From: Nitrospira sp. CG24B
GTDB lineage: Bacteria > Nitrospirota > Nitrospiria > Nitrospirales > Nitrospiraceae
Assembly: GCA_002869845.2 (NCBI GenBank)
Contig: NEWS02000001.1
Span: 108,014 to 141,552 of the forward strand
Direction of reading: 5' to 3'
Length of the DNA stretch: 33,539 nt
This document shows, one piece after another, positions 31,555 through 33,539 of the stretch. The notes below the pieces were generated by a model that made no database searches, was not told where the DNA came from, and was given only the letters and a program-made list of their open reading frames with translations. The translations under genes and the position numbers were made by a program. Numbering within the stretch: position 1 is the first letter of the stretch; every line of letters starts with the position of its first letter.

Positions 31555-32115
31555 TTAGCCTTCAACGGCCGCCGACATGTCCACGATGAGATCGCCTTGG
31601 GGCGAATAAAAACCTTGCTTGTCGATTTGAACGATCCCGTTACACTGCTCCTGATAGAACTCAAGGATCCATCCATTGAAATCATAGCCCTCGTCGGTCA
31701 CATCGCTCTCCGCCATGCGCGTCGTGAGGATAAACCGACAACGAGTTACATATTCAATCGCGAGTTGCGCTTCGATGTCAGAATGAGCGGTGAGGAGATC
31801 CAGGAAGACTTTCTTCTCCTGGTCGAAGACATCTCGATAGCTGCCGCGATCCCGGACGCAAAAGAGGTGAATCGGCTTCCGCTCACGATGGTAGCCCAAT
31901 GTCACCTGCACCCAGGCCCATTCTTCGAGAGCCCCTTCCTGGAGATCTGCCGGGACGATAGGGGTTTGCCCGCGCGACTTCAGAAAGTCGATCAAGAGTC
32001 GCAGCGGAGGAGAATTTTCCTTTTGACAGAAGACCCGAGTATAGAGAAGGCTTTCCGGCTGTTCGGATGCTTGGCTGGCTGCACCTAAGGGTAATACAGG
32101 CAGGTCTTTACCCAT
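31555..32115 (-). CDS. Protein of unknown function, upstream partner of the YkgJ gene
   Basis: 186 residues, soluble and acidic, no signal peptide. Recognisable stretches are LLIDFLKSRGQTPIVPADLQ, WAWVQVTLGYHRERKPIHLF and DVFDQEKKVFLDLLTAHSDI, with a hydrophobic strand-rich tail (GDLIVDMSAAVEG). No family is recognised. The balanced alpha/beta pattern and good codon use indicate a real protein. It is on the same strand as, and 17 nt ahead of, the second YkgJ gene, so the two probably work together. ATG 32115 has only a modest ribosome site (GGAAG). Confidence 0.7.
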   Translation of the reverse strand: MGKDLPVLPLGAASQASEQPESLLYTRVFCQKENSPPLRLLIDFLKSRGQTPIVPADLQEGALEEWAWVQVTLGYHRERKPIHLFCVRDRGSYRDVFDQEKKVFLDLLTAHSDIEAQLAIEYVTRCRFILTTRMAESDVTDEGYDFNGWILEFYQEQCNGIVQIDKQGFYSPQGDLIVDMSAAVEG

Positions 32116-32247
32116 GCGCTTCCACCATGGTCAAGAGCCGTTTATGCTGAGCTGCAAAGTCCATCCAGCTCTACTCTACCCTTCCATTTGCCTCAACCGC
32201 AAGGGGTAGTGTATGCATTTCTCCACGCCAGACGTGCGTTTTTCTCG

Positions 32248-32276
32248 TTGACACTCTTCCGACTCTTGGCTACACT
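32248..32276 (+). promoter_or_regulatory. Sigma-70 promoter of the HU-like gene
   Basis: TTGACA at 32248-32253 (perfect -35) and TACACT at 32271-32276 (-10, two changes from consensus) are spaced 17 nt apart. The start would be near 32283, giving a leader of about 125 nt. The 290-bp region between the unknown gene and the HU gene holds no other gene. Confidence 0.75.
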
Positions 32277-32408
32277 CTCGCGGGTTTTAGATGATGTGAT
32301 CACGAGCACGCACACCTGCGACTCAAAACGAGCCAGGATGTGTTTTCAGGAGGCGAGTCAGGCGAGACATCGACTAACTTTATCCCTTACCCTCAAGGAG
32401 GTTCACGA

Positions 32409-32696
32409 ATGGCAAAATCAATGACGAAATCGCAGATTGCAGATTACATCGCCGGAAAAGCCGGCATCACAAAAAAAGGGGCCGTGCAGATTCTTGATGA
32501 TTTTGCCGCCCTGGCCTATCGCGAAGCCAAGAATGTCTTCACGGTACCCGGTATCGGCAAGCTCAAGCTGGCGAACCGCAAGGCGCGCATCGGCCGCAAT
32601 CCTCAGACCGGTGCGGAAATCAAGATCCCGGCAAAGCGCGTAGTCAAGTTCCGTGTGGCCAAGGCCGCCAAGGACGCAATTCTCGGCAAGAAATAA
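32409..32696 (+). CDS. HU-family DNA-binding protein
   Basis: 95 residues covering a whole HU/IHF fold. Helices start MTKSQIADYIAGKAGITKKG. The dimerisation strand FTVPGIGKLKLANRKAR leads into the arm, which contains the DNA-bending RIGRNPQTG motif and IKIPAKRVVKFRVAKAAKDA. It is a nucleoid protein that bends DNA as a dimer. ATG 32409 is preceded by AAGGAGG, making the longer open frame from 32340 unnecessary. It has its own promoter and a strong terminator, so it is a single-gene unit. Confidence 0.95.
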   Translation: MAKSMTKSQIADYIAGKAGITKKGAVQILDDFAALAYREAKNVFTVPGIGKLKLANRKARIGRNPQTGAEIKIPAKRVVKFRVAKAAKDAILGKK

Positions 32697-32775
32697 AGAG
32701 AATTCCTGTCCCAGCTTTGCTACAGGGCCAGATCCACTCAGTTAGGGGTTCATCCACTGCCTCTTAGGCACACAC

Positions 32776-32806
32776 GGGGGTCGAGACCCAACCAGTCTCG
32801 ACCCCC
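32776..32806 (+). terminator. Strong hairpin terminator after the HU gene
   Basis: GGGGGTCGAGAC (32776-32787) pairs perfectly over 12 bp with GTCTCGACCCCC (32795-32806) around a 7-nt loop, then GGCCTTTCTC. It lies between convergent genes and could also serve the minus-strand MoaD/ThiS-like gene. Confidence 0.82.
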
Positions 32807-32825
32807 GGCCTTTCTCGCCGACAGA

Positions 32826-33101
32826 CTAGGGGTGTGATGGGCCAAGTCCACTGCCCCCCATCCCATCGTGTCCAATCAGACGAATCGCATCCCCATCCTG
32901 AACAAGCGAATCCTCACTGGCGATCTTCTTATTGATAGTCACGAGGACTTTCTTTTCCCGTAGGAGCTGCAGCAGAGGCCGAAGCTGAACTCCTTGTCGC
33001 TGGATCAGTTGGCGAACGGACATCGATCGATCGATCTCACATGCCAGATCACACTCCCCATCAACGGTTTGTAATTGTCCGGTTAGTACAATGGTGACCA
33101 T
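32826..33101 (-). CDS. MoaD/ThiS-like beta-grasp protein with an extension after the di-glycine
   Basis: 91 residues with the beta-grasp pattern of small sulfur carriers: VTIVLTGQLQTVDG, a helix with SVRQLIQRQGVQL, then KKVLVTINKKIASEDSLVQDGDAIRLIGHDGMGG. In MoaD and ThiS the Gly-Gly is the C-terminus and is activated as a thiocarboxylate; here it is followed by SGLGPSHP. It could need processing, be activated differently, or not be a sulfur carrier. GAGGA lies about 9 nt upstream of ATG 33101. No adenylyltransferase (ThiF/MoeB) gene is adjacent. The divergent neighbour is the partial gene at the right edge. Confidence 0.72.
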   Translation of the reverse strand: MVTIVLTGQLQTVDGECDLACEIDRSMSVRQLIQRQGVQLRPLLQLLREKKVLVTINKKIASEDSLVQDGDAIRLIGHDGMGGSGLGPSHP

Positions 33102-33191
33102 ATCCGTTGTTCCTCATCCATGCACACACGCCCAATCGCTTAGTGAGACGAGAGTTGACTCGCCCGCCATCTCTCCTGATAATAAGCAGGT

Positions 33192-33539
33192 ATGCCATCT
33201 CTCGATGTGCACAATCCCAACATGCCTGACCTCCAGTTCGTCTTGTTCGTGTCGGCGCTCTGCACGGCAGATCTGACAACGATCAATGTCTCACAAGAAC
33301 TGCGGCAGACGATCTTTGACCGCTGCTGGGCCCTCATTCATACCGAACCACCACCGACCACCCCTCAAAAACGTGTACTGGACCTCCGAGAGGGAACGGA
33401 GCTCACGCTTGATGCTTGTGTGTCTACGATCCGATCCCTCTTCCAGGAAGCAAATATTACGACTTTGGTGTGGGACCATCCGGTGAGTGAGGCTCGCATG
33501 ACCAGCACACCTGAAGCCACTCCATTGATCGATCGATTG
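33192..33539 (+). CDS. Unknown protein, 5' part only (runs off the right edge)
   Basis: The frame is open for 116 codons from ATG 33192 to the window end (MPSLDVHNPNMPDLQFVLFV...). A second ATG at 33222 (MPDLQFVLFVS) is a plausible start. It contains ELRQTIFDRCWALIHTEPPP and LFQEANITTLVWDHP, soluble in character. No family is recognised and the C-terminus is missing. It is divergent from the MoaD/ThiS-like gene with 90 bp between. Confidence 0.55.
   Translation, partial: MPSLDVHNPNMPDLQFVLFVSALCTADLTTINVSQELRQTIFDRCWALIHTEPPPTTPQKRVLDLREGTELTLDACVSTIRSLFQEANITTLVWDHPVSEARMTSTPEATPLIDRL

Overview
The window looks like chromosomal DNA of a Nitrospirota bacterium, most likely Nitrospira. This is inferred from protein style (alginate-export-type porin, two bactofilins beside parAB, abundant lipoproteins, a lone c-type cytochrome) and was not checked against a database. 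GC is fairly high except for a lower-GC stretch at rsmG-parA (about 11.4-12.9 kb) and another at 27.5-29.0 kb.

Layout. (1) 1-1.9 kb: the 5' end of a secreted Rhs/YD-repeat gene (minus strand), a DDE transposase, and an intergenic region with a 61-nt pure pyrimidine tract. (2) 1.9-5.0 kb, minus strand: an envelope operon of a coiled-coil lipoprotein, a lipoprotein with an L,D-transpeptidase domain, a membrane-anchored L,D-transpeptidase and a secreted protein of unknown function. (3) 5.4-13.8 kb, plus strand: the classic origin-proximal cluster rpmH-rnpA-yidD-yidC-mnmE-mnmG-rsmG-parA-parB. A consensus sigma-70 promoter lies ahead of it, and two identical 16-bp parS palindromes flank rsmG. dnaA is not in the window. 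(4) 14-20.2 kb: two bactofilins, mnmA, an IS element with 16-17 bp target duplications, two TatA/B-type proteins and a large outer-membrane porin. (5) 20.2-25.8 kb: thrH, a YkgJ-type cysteine-cluster protein, a possible gene relic, a small unknown protein, an EVE-domain protein, a 92-residue zincin, a RicT/PSP1 protein, a DUF1264-type lipoprotein and a monohaem cytochrome c. (6) 25.8-29.1 kb: a YihY/BrkB membrane protein framed by two palindromic repeats, then a lower-GC stretch with a HEPN (Swt1-like) protein. (7) 29.1-33.5 kb: a cytochrome P450, tRNA-Arg(CCG) and tRNA-Lys(CTT), a second YkgJ protein, an unknown protein, an HU-like protein with clear promoter and terminator, a MoaD/ThiS-like protein and a gene cut by the window edge.

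How the genes work together. rpmH, rnpA, yidD and yidC serve the ribosome, tRNA maturation and membrane insertion. mnmE, mnmG and mnmA together cover wobble-uridine modification of tRNA. parA, parB and the parS sites form the chromosome partition system, and the adjacent bactofilins could scaffold it. The two Tat proteins supply part of the twin-arginine export machinery (no tatC here).

The most interesting unexplained structure is a family of roughly 130-bp palindromic elements. Two copies, in opposite orientation, begin exactly at the TAG stop codon of a gene and show a compensatory base change in the terminal stem. A different 213-bp palindromic element sits 16 nt upstream of the yihY start. 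No CRISPR array or large recognisable defence operon was found.
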